Positions 1 through 8,591 of a stretch of 39,558 nucleotides of DNA are shown here, piece after piece. The notes under the pieces were generated by a model. That model worked only from the letters and a program-made list of their open reading frames with translations. It did not search any database and was not told the DNA's origin. The stretch is from the NCBI GenBank assembly GCA_004357655.1, contig SMVQ01000087.1, positions 1 through 39,558 of the forward strand, given 5' to 3'. Source of the stretch: Planctomycetota bacterium. Lineage in GTDB: Bacteria; Planctomycetota; UBA1135; GCA-002686595. A program made the translations under genes and the position numbers. The number at the start of each line of letters is the position of its first letter. Positions within the stretch are counted from its first letter, which is position 1.

Positions 1-1200
1 CTGCAGCACGGACTCGCGCACGAGTTGACCGCCGACGAGGAGCGTGCCGCCACCGAACGGAACGTTCGCCATCTGGTCCCCGCTGAAGAGCACGCCCGTC
101 CCCGTGGACGGCCCGCTGACGACCCGGATCTGGAAGCCGCCCATCATCGTGCTGGGCAACCCGACGGCGCTCACCACGGGCACAGAGCCGGAAGAGGTCG
201 GCTGCGACGTGCCGTACGAGGACGGCGCGACGCACGGCTCTGCGTCGGGATCGAACGGGAACGCATTCGAGAGCGTGGAGTGGGCCGTGCCGGGCACGTG
301 GACGAGAATGTCGCCCTCACCGGCGAGCGGCGGCAGCGTGACGTCGAGTCGCGTGCCGCCCATGCTCGCGGGCAGATGTGCGATCCGGACCGGCGAGCCG
401 ATGAGGCTCCCCGAGTTGTCCGTGAACCAGACCTCGTTGTCCGTCGCGTCGAAGTGCGCGCCGATCAGTGTGATTCCGGCGGGCCCGAGCGTGTACGTAT
501 CGATGCGCGGCTTGCTCGTCGACGCGATGCCGTAGATCGCCTGCACGCCCGCCATGTCGTCGGCCTCGATCGATCGCATGGGGATCCCGAAGGCGCTCAG
601 GTTCGTGGCCATGGTCGCACCGAGAACGCCCGAGTGGTTCAGGCCGAGGGCGTGTCCGTACTCGTGGGCCATCACGCCCTGGATGTCGAACGAGCTGGGG
701 TTGCTGCCATCGATGAGGCCCGGGCCGTCTTCCCACACCTTGGGATCTTCCCAGAACCGGATTCGCCAGCCGTTCGAGGATGGGATTTCGGTGAACGCGA
801 GCGTCGCTCCGCCGAACCCGTCGATCTGCGAGACGATGTTCCGGTTGGGCCCACCGGGCGCGCTGGCGAGGCCCTGGAACATGGCGTCGAAGTTCGCCCC
901 GCCCGAGCCGAGGACCGGCTGGGTCGGGTCCGTGAGCCCGGTCCCGTGGGGCCGGCTGCCCCACTCGGCCACGCCCTTCCAGATGGCCAGCACCGCGCCC
1001 GTGGCCCCGGGGTAGTCGGGGTCGGGCACGTGATTATCGTTGGCCTCGGGGTCCGTGAAGTTGTTGAACACGCGAAAGTCGCGCTGCGTGAGCTCGAGCA
1101 CGTCGCCCGTCAGGACGTACCCGGCCACGGGGGCTGGCTGGAGGATGAGCGCGGCGGCCGCCAGGCCCGCCACGGCTAGCGCGGAGTCGGAGAGTCGCAT
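1..1200 (-). CDS. Secreted matrixin-type zinc metalloprotease, C-terminus cut by window edge
   Basis: The minus frame opens with ATG at 1200 and stays open to base 1, so 400 codons are visible and the 3' end is missing. Residues 1-28 are a signal peptide (short n-region, Ala/Leu core). The zinc site HEYGHALGLNH lies at 634-666, residues 179-189: His179, His183 and His189 bind zinc and Glu180 is the base. A Met-turn candidate (GATMATN) follows closely. This is the HExxHxxGxxH signature of M10/matrixin peptidases, so an exported protease is the expected product. After the catalytic domain comes a beta-rich segment (PRIDTYTLGPAGITLIGAHF) and then a module with PFGGGTLLVGGQLVR that resembles the C-terminus of the protein at 8592-9701. 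Transcribed divergently from htpG. Natural substrate unknown. Confidence 0.85.
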   Translation of the reverse strand, partial: MRLSDSALAVAGLAAAALILQPAPVAGYVLTGDVLELTQRDFRVFNNFTDPEANDNHVPDPDYPGATGAVLAIWKGVAEWGSRPHGTGLTDPTQPVLGSGGANFDAMFQGLASAPGGPNRNIVSQIDGFGGATLAFTEIPSSNGWRIRFWEDPKVWEDGPGLIDGSNPSSFDIQGVMAHEYGHALGLNHSGVLGATMATNLSAFGIPMRSIEADDMAGVQAIYGIASTSKPRIDTYTLGPAGITLIGAHFDATDNEVWFTDNSGSLIGSPVRIAHLPASMGGTRLDVTLPPLAGEGDILVHVPGTAHSTLSNAFPFDPDAEPCVAPSSYGTSQPTSSGSVPVVSAVGLPSTMMGGFQIRVVSGPSTGTGVLFSGDQMANVPFGGGTLLVGGQLVRESVLQ

Positions 1201-1379
1201 TGCGGTGTTCCTGCCTGCGGCCTGGGCCGGCCGCGCCCCGCGCGTCTCGACGCGCAGGGACCAGCCAAATCTATCGCGTTTCCCGGGGCACGGGTGGCCC
1301 GCGGGCGCCATTCCGACCCGAGCAGCGGGGGAGGGCGGGTCCATGGGGTTCGTGGGGCTTGCATGTGGCGTCGGACGCA

Positions 1380-1390
1380 GAACAATGTTC
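1380..1390. promoter_or_regulatory. Short inverted repeat upstream of htpG
   Basis: GAACAATGTTC has perfect 5-bp arms around one central base, about 60 bp upstream of the htpG ATG and inside the 249-bp divergent spacer with the metalloprotease. It is an AT-richer island in GC-rich sequence and could be an operator. No CIRCE element was seen. A single short palindrome may be chance. Confidence 0.2.
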
Positions 1391-1449
1391 CGCCCGTTCC
1401 GGTGGCGGACGGCCGCGCCGGTACCGAATCCAGAGCCCGTGGGAATCCG

Positions 1450-3384
1450 ATGACGAGCCAGATCGAGAAACACAAGTTCGAGGCCGAGGTCCAGGAAGTC
1501 CTTAGCCTCGTGGTCCATTCCCTCTACGCCAACCGCGAGATTTTCTTGCGAGAGCTGATCTCCAATGCCAGTGACGCCCTCGACAGGCTGCGGTTCGAGG
1601 CCCTGACGAACCCCGAGCTGCTCGAGGAGGGCGAGACGCTCGGAATCGCGATCGAGCTCGACGCCGAAGAGCGGACGATGAAGATCGCTGACAACGGCAT
1701 CGGAATGTCACGCGATGAGCTCGTCGAGAACCTCGGCACGATCGCGAGCTCGGGAACGCGCAAGTTCCTCGACGCGTTGAAGGAGCAGAAGGCCGAGGGC
1801 AGTCCCGATCTGATCGGTCAGTTCGGAGTCGGGTTCTACTCCTCCTTCATGGTCGCGGACGCGGTGTCGGTCGAAACACGGCGGGCCGGAGAAGAGCAAG
1901 GCTGGTGCTGGCGCTCCAAGGGCGACGGCGAGTACGAGATCGAGCCGATGTCCGATCTCCCGCGCGGGACTGTGGTCCGGCTCCACATGAAGGATGACGA
2001 AGGCGCGGAGGCGAAGGACCTCCTCTCCGAGTACGCCGTCCGCGAGCTCGTGAAGCGCTACTCCGACTTCGTCGAGTACCCGATCCAGATGGAAGTGGAG
2101 CGAGATGAGCCCGTGCTGGACTCGGAAGGCAAGCCGTTCGAGGGAAAGACCGAGACGGTCACCCGCACGGAGACCCTGAACTCGATGAAGCCCCTCTGGG
2201 CGCGATCCAAGGACGAGATCACGAGCGAGGAGTACACCGAGTTCTACCACCACCTCACGCACGACTGGAACGATCCGGCCGAGTCGATCCACTTCAAGGC
2301 CGAGGGGACGCTCGAGTACACGGCGCTGCTCTACCTGCCGAGCAAGCGTCCGATGGACCTGTTCGATCCCTCGCACGCGAAGTCGCGTGTGAGCCTCTAC
2401 GTGCGCCGGATCCTCATCATGCGCGAGTGCGAGGACCTGCTTCCCGCCTGGATGCGATTCGTGCGTGGGGTCGTCGAGTCGTCGGATCTGCCGCTGAACG
2501 TCGCGCGCGAGTCGCTGCAGGACAACCCGCGCGTACGACAGATCAAGAAGCGGCTCGTCAAGAAGGTGCTCGAGACCCTCAGGGAGCTGCTCTCGAACGA
2601 GCGCGAGAAGTACGAGTCTTTCTGGGGTGCCTTCGGCCAGATCCTCAAGGAGGGCATCTACTACGGCGAGGACGACGACCAGCGCATCAGCGGGCTCTGC
2701 CTCTTCGAGAGCTCGACCCACGATGGGTTGTCGACGCTCGCCGAGTACGTCGGTCGGATGCCCGAGGAGCAGGAGGCGATCTACACCATCCACGGTTCCG
2801 ACCGGAAGACCGTCGAGTCGTCGCCCCACCTCGAGGCGCTCACGGCCCGGGGCTTCGAGGTGCTCTTCCTCATCGATCCCGTCGACGAGTGGATGCTCCA
2901 GCGCCTCCAGGAGTTCGACGGCAAGCCGCTGAAATCGGTCGAGCGGGGCGAGATCGATCTCGAGGGCGACGAGGCGGAGAGCGAGCGCAAGAAGAAGCAG
3001 GAGGAGTACAAGGACCTGCTCGAGGCGATGCAGGCGACGCTCGAACAGGACGTGAAGGAGGTGCGCTTCTCGAGTCGCTTGAAGAGCAGCGCCGCCGTCC
3101 TCGTCACCGATGAGGGCGGACTGTCCCCGAACCTCGAGCGCATGCTCAAGGGCTCCGGGCAGGATGTCCCGAAGCAGAAGCGAATCCTGGAGCTGAACCC
3201 CGACCACGCGCTCCTCGGCGGGCTGAAGCGGCTGTTCGACGTCGACGCGAAGTCGCCGCGGATCGGCGAGTACGCCGAGATGCTTCTGGGTCAAGCGCTG
3301 CTCGCCGAGGGCTCCGCGCTGGAGGACCCGGCGCGGTTCACGCGCCTCGTGACGGACCTGATGGTGGACTCGGTCCAGAGTTAG
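1450..3384 (+). CDS. htpG: Molecular chaperone HtpG (Hsp90 family)
   Basis: Bacterial Hsp90: an ATP-dependent homodimeric cytosolic chaperone. The product is 644 residues, near the usual 620-640. The N-terminal GHKL ATPase motifs are intact: ELISNASDALDRLRFEAL (ATP-binding Asn), DNGIGM and GQFGVGFYSSF. The middle domain holds RESLQDNPRVRQIKKRLVKK, including the conserved Arg region that contacts ATP phosphate. The C-terminal dimerisation domain is complete. I chose ATG at 1450 because MTSQIEKHKFEAEVQEVL is the normal HtpG N-terminus; the same frame is open upstream to 1294 but that part looks non-coding. GGGAA at 1441-1445 is a weak ribosome site. Single gene, divergent from the metalloprotease. 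Confidence 0.97.
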   Translation: MTSQIEKHKFEAEVQEVLSLVVHSLYANREIFLRELISNASDALDRLRFEALTNPELLEEGETLGIAIELDAEERTMKIADNGIGMSRDELVENLGTIASSGTRKFLDALKEQKAEGSPDLIGQFGVGFYSSFMVADAVSVETRRAGEEQGWCWRSKGDGEYEIEPMSDLPRGTVVRLHMKDDEGAEAKDLLSEYAVRELVKRYSDFVEYPIQMEVERDEPVLDSEGKPFEGKTETVTRTETLNSMKPLWARSKDEITSEEYTEFYHHLTHDWNDPAESIHFKAEGTLEYTALLYLPSKRPMDLFDPSHAKSRVSLYVRRILIMRECEDLLPAWMRFVRGVVESSDLPLNVARESLQDNPRVRQIKKRLVKKVLETLRELLSNEREKYESFWGAFGQILKEGIYYGEDDDQRISGLCLFESSTHDGLSTLAEYVGRMPEEQEAIYTIHGSDRKTVESSPHLEALTARGFEVLFLIDPVDEWMLQRLQEFDGKPLKSVERGEIDLEGDEAESERKKKQEEYKDLLEAMQATLEQDVKEVRFSSRLKSSAAVLVTDEGGLSPNLERMLKGSGQDVPKQKRILELNPDHALLGGLKRLFDVDAKSPRIGEYAEMLLGQALLAEGSALEDPARFTRLVTDLMVDSVQS

Positions 3385-3584
3385 CCCGGGTCATTCATGA
3401 AGTATCCGGGTGGGCTCGCCTGCGGAGCCTGCGTCACTCCCCGCCGAGCGAGACCGCGCGGTCCGCGCTCATGACCTTGGTGGCGAGCCCGACGCCCTGT
3501 GATCCAAACCGGCGGCAGACGCGACCGCGGCCCGACGGGTTCGTGTTCTTCCGGTCAGGTCCGCCCAGGACCTGCGACGGCCGA

Positions 3585-4490
3585 TCATGGAAGGCGTAAG
3601 ACCGTACCTTCGCGCGCCGTCAGGACGCCGTATGCCGCGCTGAGCCGGCGCGTCATCGGGCCGATCTCGCCCGTGCCGATCGTCCGGCCGTCGACCTTTG
3701 TGATGCCCGCGAGCTCGCCCATCGTGCCCGTGCAGAACATTTCGTCGGCGCGGTAGACCTCCGTCAGTGAGATGTCGCGCTCCTCGCAGGGGATGCCTTC
3801 CTCGGCGCAGATGGCGATCACGGTATCGCGCGTGATGCCCTCGGGGCAGGCGACGAGCCGGCTGGTGGCGAGTTTTTCCTTGTGCACGAGGAAGATGTGC
3901 GTCGCGTTCGTTTCGGCCACGAAGCCGCGCTGGTCGAGCATCAGTGCGTCGTCGGCACCGGCGGCATTGGCCTCGAGCTTGGCGAGGATCGATTGGATGA
4001 GGTTCGCGGAGTGGATCTTCGGGTCCATGCAGTCCGGTGGAAAGCGGCGGATCGAGCTCGTGGCGAGGGTGAGCCCGGCCTTGCCGTACACCGGCGGTTT
4101 GTGCTCGGCAAGGATGATGAGTGTCGGTCCGGACTGGTTGAGGCGCGGGTCCATGCCCGAGGTGATCTTCTCGCCGCGCGTGAGCGTCAGGCGGATGTGC
4201 ACGCCGTCTCGCATCCCGTTGGCGGCCAGGGTGCGCTCGAGCTCCGCGATGATCTTCTCGGGGGCGGGGATCTCGGCGAACGCGAGCGCGAGCGCCGAGC
4301 TCCGCAGGCGATCGAGGTGTTCGTCCAGCTTGAAGATCTTGCCGTCGTAGAGCCGCAGGCCCTCCCACACTGCGTCGCCGCCCTGTACGGCCGAGTCGAA
4401 GGGACTGATGCGCGCCTGGTCGCGATGGACGAGCTCGCCGTTGACGTTCACGACGAGGTCGCGGTTCTTCTCGTTGAACTTCTGGAGCAT
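3585..4490 (-). CDS. Class IV PLP aminotransferase (branched-chain / D-amino acid type)
   Basis: A 301-residue fold-type IV PLP enzyme of the IlvE / D-amino acid transaminase / aminodeoxychorismate lyase superfamily, probably moving an amino group between an amino acid and a 2-oxoacid in the cytosol. The likely PLP lysine is Lys158 in DPKIHSANLIQ, with the PLP-contacting Glu193 in FVAETNATHIF and the CTGTMGELAGITKVDGR segment further on. Start ATG 4490 gives MLQKFNEKNRDLVVNVNGEL; the frame continues upstream but runs into the preceding gene. It lies 13 bp after the sulfotransferase-like gene and is the last of three co-directional genes. Branched-chain, D-amino acid or ADCL activity cannot be separated from sequence alone, so no gene symbol is given. 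Confidence 0.88.
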   Translation of the reverse strand: MLQKFNEKNRDLVVNVNGELVHRDQARISPFDSAVQGGDAVWEGLRLYDGKIFKLDEHLDRLRSSALALAFAEIPAPEKIIAELERTLAANGMRDGVHIRLTLTRGEKITSGMDPRLNQSGPTLIILAEHKPPVYGKAGLTLATSSIRRFPPDCMDPKIHSANLIQSILAKLEANAAGADDALMLDQRGFVAETNATHIFLVHKEKLATSRLVACPEGITRDTVIAICAEEGIPCEERDISLTEVYRADEMFCTGTMGELAGITKVDGRTIGTGEIGPMTRRLSAAYGVLTAREGTVLRLP

Positions 4491-4503
4491 GGTTGCGTGG
4501 GGG

Positions 4504-5238
4504 TCAGGCGACGATTCGGTGCTCGTGGAGGCGCTCGTAGAGTCCGGCGCACTCGCGCTCGAGCGCCGCCATCCTCGCGGGCACGGGGCGCGTCCGGGCG
4601 CGATGGGGCCCGAAGCCCGTCGAGGCCAGGGCCTTGCCGTACCAGGCCTCGGCCCAGCAGCCGTCCGTCTCGCGCAGGCCGGGCTCCCACGACAGCATGC
4701 CCGTGTCGAAAGCGAGACCCATGCGTGCACACAGCTTCGCGAGCACCCCGGGTGGGTCCTCGAGCAGATCCTGGGAGTCGACGACCGGGGGCACCGCGCC
4801 CGTGAGTCGCGCAACTTGCTCGAAGAGCTCGACCTGTTGGGGCAGGCCCGTGTCCGCGAGCGTGGGGTTCGGGATCATGGCGTCGAGCGACATGAGCATC
4901 GCGCCCGGCTCGCGGATGAGGAAGGCGTGCGAGAAGTCGCGCAGCCACTCCCGCTCGATGTCCGGCAGGAGGTGGTGGGCCATGTGCTTCTGGTAGAAGA
5001 CGGACTTGCCCTCCGGCAGGGGGCCCTGGAGCCAGCGCGCGACCGCACGCCAGTCGCTCTCGTGCCGGGCGATGATCTCGGCCGCCATCGGATGCTCGAA
5101 CCCCGTCTGTTCGAGGTAGTACGCGTACAGGGGCTCGTCGCAGACGACGGTGTCCGCGCGGCTCCCGAACGCGCGCATCAACGCGGTCGAGACGTTGCGC
5201 GGCCCCGACCACATGGCGACACGGAGGGTATTCGTCAT
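4504..5238 (-). CDS. Sulfotransferase-like P-loop protein
   Basis: 244 residues. The N-terminus RVAMWSGPRNVSTALMRAFG (about 6-25) has the form of the PAPS 5'-phosphosulfate-binding loop of sulfotransferases. HAFLIREPGAMLMSL further on fits the 3'-phosphate-binding segment (usual pattern RdPxxxxxS). No signal peptide is visible, so it is probably cytosolic. ATG 5238 is the start that puts the P-loop at the N-terminus. It sits between the large lipoprotein (25-bp gap) and the class IV aminotransferase (13-bp gap). As I recall, land plants have proteins joining such a sulfotransferase-like domain to a class IV aminotransferase domain, so the pair may act on one substrate. The sulfate acceptor is unknown, and a kinase-like role is not excluded. 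Confidence 0.7.
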   Translation of the reverse strand: MTNTLRVAMWSGPRNVSTALMRAFGSRADTVVCDEPLYAYYLEQTGFEHPMAAEIIARHESDWRAVARWLQGPLPEGKSVFYQKHMAHHLLPDIEREWLRDFSHAFLIREPGAMLMSLDAMIPNPTLADTGLPQQVELFEQVARLTGAVPPVVDSQDLLEDPPGVLAKLCARMGLAFDTGMLSWEPGLRETDGCWAEAWYGKALASTGFGPHRARTRPVPARMAALERECAGLYERLHEHRIVA

Positions 5239-5263
5239 CGTGCAGGTCTCGCGCTCATCGCCT

Positions 5264-7996
5264 TCATTGCCCGAGGGCCTGGAGGCGCCCCACGAAGCCG
5301 GCCCAGTTGCCGGAGTTGTCGGAGGAAGGCTTCGCCGCCTCGGTGAACTGCAATTCCATGAGCGCACGCCAGTTGGGAAAGGTCTTCCAACAGTCGAGCG
5401 TCCGCCGCAGGTACTTGTTCTCGAGCCCGGACCCGAACTTCGGCTCGGTGATGAGCATCCCGTACTCGAGGGCCGACCAGCAGTGGAAGAACTCCACTCC
5501 ACCGTGCGTGCCGTCCGGGGGGAGATAGTTTGGCCCCCAGCGAGCTGCGTCCGAGAACGGCGGCTCCACGTACCCGTCACGCCGGCCGACGGCGAACGCC
5601 CACCGCGGACCGCAGGTCACGAGCGGTTCCTCGATACCCTGCGGCTGGTACCGCGCGCGGTCGCGGGAGTAGAGCGGGGCCCAGTACAGGTACTCGAGGG
5701 CGCGGAGGTAGACGCCCTCGAGCTCGCTCTGCAGCCTTGGATTCCTGCCGCGCAGCACCGACTCGGCGATGCAGCGCATGCCGTGCAGGATGAAGAGGCA
5801 CTCGTACGACTGCGCCGCCTGATACTGCTCGTGACCGAGGAACTTCTTCTGGTCCTTGCGCTGGATGATGCCGTTCGGCATGGCGGCGCTCACGAGCGCG
5901 CTGCCGACGCGCTCGAACCAACGGTAGTTCCGTTCGCGCCATTCCTCGCTCGCCACCGAGTACGCCGCAGCCATGGCGTCGAAGCCCCAGGCCTGATCGC
6001 GGCCGATGCCCGCGCCCTGGTGGGGATACTGCGCAACGTGCTTCTCGAGCACGCGCAGGGTCACGCCCTCCGACCAACTGGCTGCCTTGTGCGGGCTCTC
6101 GTGGAACATCAGGTGGAAGAGCTCCGCCGTGTGGAGCATGTCGTCCCGCGCGAGCGCGTCGTTCCCCAACCAGACCAGGGCCTGAGGCCCTTTCATGTAC
6201 CGGACCATGTGTTGCCCGTCGTGCGGCATCCACGCAAAGATGTTTTCGTCCCGGTTCGTGAGCTCGCCGTTCGGCAGGGCCGCCGTGCCAAGGTCGTAGG
6301 CGGGGCGCAGTCCTTCGAGGTCCACCTCGCGCACGTGGGCCGAGGGGGGCGGGCCGTGGTACATCGGCAGCTTGAAGCTCGCCGGAACGACGCGGCCGTT
6401 CGTGCGGAAGTCGAAGGGAATCCTGCCCACCGAATCGAGCCATGAGTGGTACCCGACCGCATCGCCGAAGCGGTCGTACTGCGTATCCGGTTGGCGGGAA
6501 GCGTTCATCCGGTGCAGCAGCATGCGGCGCGCGAACCCCCGCGCGGACGCCGCCGCGGCGACCCGGTGGCCGGCGTAGATCTGGATGCCCACGCCGCCGA
6601 CCCCGCCCTGCACCTTGATGTACCAGGGGTGGGCCCAACCCATCACCCGGGCCCGGACGTTGCCACCGTCCGATTGGCCCGAGCGCACCAGGTCCCTGAG
6701 CTTCTCGAACTCCTCGTTCAGCCTGCCCGCGAGACCCACCTTGCCGCGGAAGTCGCCGCGCCGGAACTTGCCCCATGTGGCGAGGATGCCGTTCTGCGCG
6801 AAGTAGCGCGCGGTGTGCGGGGAGAACCACGACCAGAGCGCCGGCCCAGGCTCGCAGAAGGCGAGTCCATCGATGAACGCGTGCGATGTGCGCGACCCGG
6901 CGGCGACCTTCGGAACGAGCGTGAGCCGACGATGGAACTGGGCCTGCGGGGGCATCATGTGCAGCCTGCCGTCCTTGTTCGGCCGGACGAGGGGCACGAC
7001 CGTCCGACCGTCCTCCTCGTAGGGCTCGCCGAAGAACGGATCGCGGACGAAGGGCAGGGCCGTCCAGCCCTCGGGCAGGACCAGCTCGACGCTCTTCCAA
7101 TACACGATGCCGAGTGGCAGCTCCTCGCGGGTGGGTTCGCGGCTGCCGGGCGTGGCGCCGTTGTTCAGGCGCAGATCGAGGGAGATCCGCTCGTCGCCCG
7201 CCCACTCCGTGACGTAGGCGTGCACGCCCATCATGTGCGGGAGCGGGTCGCCCCCACGCTCCGTGCCACGCGCGCCGCTCTCGCTGAGCGGCACGAGCGT
7301 GCCGTAGGTGCGCCGCGTGCGGACGGCGACGCCATTCTTCAGGGTGCGCGCACTGCCGAAGCCCGGAGCGCCCTCCAGCCCGCCGAGGTCGACGGCGTAG
7401 ACGTTGCCAAAGACGTCCTCGGTGCGGATGAGGACCGGTTCCGGGCCGCCCGCGACCGAGAGCTCGCGCACGGACTCGGGCGTGGCCGGCCCCGGCGCTG
7501 CGTCGCAAGGGTCGGCGACGACGTCGAAGTGCACGCGCCGGCCCCGGGCGTCCTTTGGGCCGAGCTCCACGAGCGCGAGGATCTCGACGACGTCCGCCGA
7601 GCCCGTCGGATACCGCGAGACGATCTCGACCTGAGCGGGGACTCGCGTGCGGGCCTCGTCGTGGCTCACGACCCGGAACGGCGACCGGCCGTCCGGGCGG
7701 GGAAAGACCCCTTCCGGGATCGGCATCGTCCCGTGGAGCACGAAGGGCGAGGTGGGGGGCGTCGCGAGCTCGAAGCGCGCGACGACGTCCTCGTTCCGCA
7801 CCTCGATCGCCTCCTTGCCGGGGAACTCGAGCACCGGCGTACCGTGATCGGCAAGGTCCGCGAAGCGGTCGGGAACCTGGTAGGCCGGCCGTTCCGGGCG
7901 CTCGGCGTGGGCGCACCCCAGCATGGGCAGCGCGACGAGGATCGCGCCGGCGAGGAAGCGTTGGGTAGGAGGCTGGATGGTCTTGGGAAGGCTCAT
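5264..7996 (-). CDS. Large lipoprotein of unknown function
   Basis: 910 residues from ATG 7996. It starts MSLPKTIQPPTQRFLAGAIL and reaches a lipobox LPMLGC with Cys28, so it should be an exported lipoprotein. The N-terminal half looks beta-rich. The C-terminal half is rich in Trp, His and Tyr and looks helical (AWGFDAMAAAYSVASEEW, ECLFILHGMRCIAESVL, FHCWSALEYGMLI), which recalls alpha/alpha-barrel glycosidase or lyase scaffolds; no catalytic motif could be fixed. Starts at 8011, 8032 (GAGG four bases upstream) and 8047 are in frame and would only lengthen the n-region. First gene of a three-gene run with the sulfotransferase-like and aminotransferase genes. I do not recognise the family. Confidence 0.75.
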   Translation of the reverse strand: MSLPKTIQPPTQRFLAGAILVALPMLGCAHAERPERPAYQVPDRFADLADHGTPVLEFPGKEAIEVRNEDVVARFELATPPTSPFVLHGTMPIPEGVFPRPDGRSPFRVVSHDEARTRVPAQVEIVSRYPTGSADVVEILALVELGPKDARGRRVHFDVVADPCDAAPGPATPESVRELSVAGGPEPVLIRTEDVFGNVYAVDLGGLEGAPGFGSARTLKNGVAVRTRRTYGTLVPLSESGARGTERGGDPLPHMMGVHAYVTEWAGDERISLDLRLNNGATPGSREPTREELPLGIVYWKSVELVLPEGWTALPFVRDPFFGEPYEEDGRTVVPLVRPNKDGRLHMMPPQAQFHRRLTLVPKVAAGSRTSHAFIDGLAFCEPGPALWSWFSPHTARYFAQNGILATWGKFRRGDFRGKVGLAGRLNEEFEKLRDLVRSGQSDGGNVRARVMGWAHPWYIKVQGGVGGVGIQIYAGHRVAAAASARGFARRMLLHRMNASRQPDTQYDRFGDAVGYHSWLDSVGRIPFDFRTNGRVVPASFKLPMYHGPPPSAHVREVDLEGLRPAYDLGTAALPNGELTNRDENIFAWMPHDGQHMVRYMKGPQALVWLGNDALARDDMLHTAELFHLMFHESPHKAASWSEGVTLRVLEKHVAQYPHQGAGIGRDQAWGFDAMAAAYSVASEEWRERNYRWFERVGSALVSAAMPNGIIQRKDQKKFLGHEQYQAAQSYECLFILHGMRCIAESVLRGRNPRLQSELEGVYLRALEYLYWAPLYSRDRARYQPQGIEEPLVTCGPRWAFAVGRRDGYVEPPFSDAARWGPNYLPPDGTHGGVEFFHCWSALEYGMLITEPKFGSGLENKYLRRTLDCWKTFPNWRALMELQFTEAAKPSSDNSGNWAGFVGRLQALGQ

Positions 7997-8058
7997 CGGT
8001 CTGGCGTTCATGGAACCCGACTCGACCATCATTCCGCCTCGCGCCATTCACGTCTACG

Positions 8059-8080
8059 CCGAGGCGCCCGGGCGCCTCGG
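8059..8080. repeat. 22-bp perfect palindrome
   Basis: The half-site CCGAGGCGCCC is followed directly by its exact reverse complement with no spacer. It lies 12 bp beyond the longest possible start (8047) of the lipoprotein gene and 63 bp upstream of the chosen start. Lack of a loop and of a T-run argues against a terminator; an operator is possible. Confidence 0.5.
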
Positions 8081-8084
8081 ATCC

Positions 8085-8124
8085 GTGCCGCCGTGCCGCC
8101 GTGCCGCCGGGCCGCCGGGCCGGC
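8085..8124. repeat. Octamer tandem repeat
   Basis: GTGCCGCC occurs three times in a row (8085-8108), then the variants GGGCCGCC and GGGCCGGC, giving five 8-bp units. The repeat begins four bases after the palindrome at 8059-8080, in non-coding DNA. Copy number may vary by replication slippage. Confidence 0.7.
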
Positions 8125-8217
8125 GGACTGGCGGAGGCCCGGGGGTATCCTCTTCGGTGGGCTGTTCGGAGTCGGCCTCCGGGCGACCGGGAGCAGCGTC
8201 CCCGCGGCCGCGAGGCA

Positions 8218-8424
8218 CCTGCCGCGGGGCTTCGCTTCGACCCGAACGCGCCGCAGTTCGAGCGCGATCCGGACGAGCCGGGGACCTTCCGGCCCCTGTT
8301 CGAGGAGGCTCGGCGCCACGACATCCGAAGACCGCCCGAGCGCGAGGCACTCCGGGTGCTCCAGTTCGGGGGCTCCGGCACGGAGAGCTTCCCCAACCAG
8401 TCAGTACTCGACGGAAGCTGGATG
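8218..8424 (+). pseudogene. Possible remnant of an SGNH/GDSL-hydrolase-like gene
   Basis: One plus-strand frame reads as protein-like sequence, including LRFDPNAPQFERDPDEPGTF and later ALRVLQFGGSGTESFPNQ. The second piece resembles the block-I region of SGNH hydrolases (RVLxLGGSTTxG), but the catalytic Ser position is not convincing. Before and after this stretch the frame degenerates, with no start, signal peptide or family C-terminus. The rest of 8048-8591 holds only the two repeats and the hairpin listed separately. Chance coding in GC-rich DNA remains possible. Confidence 0.25.
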
Positions 8425-8540
8425 AGCGCGGGGGGCGGGGGCGCTTCGAGGTCTTCAGTCTCGGGCGGTCGGGTTACGGCAGCGAGCGCGAGTCGGCGCG
8501 CTCTCGTTAACGGACGGGCCCGAACGGCATCGGGGCTGGA

Positions 8541-8569
8541 GCCCGGGGACGGGTTCCCGCGCCCCGGGC
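8541..8569 (-). terminator. Hairpin downstream of the lamin-tail-like gene
   Basis: GCCCGGGG (8541-8548) pairs with CCCCGGGC (8562-8569), and GGG/CCC in the loop can extend the fold. It lies 22 bp past the stop of the minus-strand gene ending at 8592. There is no T-run, so intrinsic termination would be atypical. Confidence 0.4.
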
Positions 8570-8591
8570 CGTATCGGTGGGTAGCACTCGC

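Noticed and set aside
1294-1449. htpG start at 1294
   Set aside because: The extra 52 residues have no Hsp90 similarity; ATG 1450 gives the standard N-terminus.
1708-3294. Long open frame antisense to htpG (and similar frames opposite lon, the DUF1553 gene and the ABC genes)
   Set aside because: High third-position GC opens antisense frames; the sequences are Arg/Ala/Leu-rich with no recognisable family, while the sense frames match known proteins throughout.
3434-3520. Minus-strand C-terminus-like reading (GSQGVGLATKVMSADRAVSL) between htpG and the aminotransferase gene
   Set aside because: It looks protein-like, but the upstream frame is poor and no family or start could be found; too short to call even a remnant.
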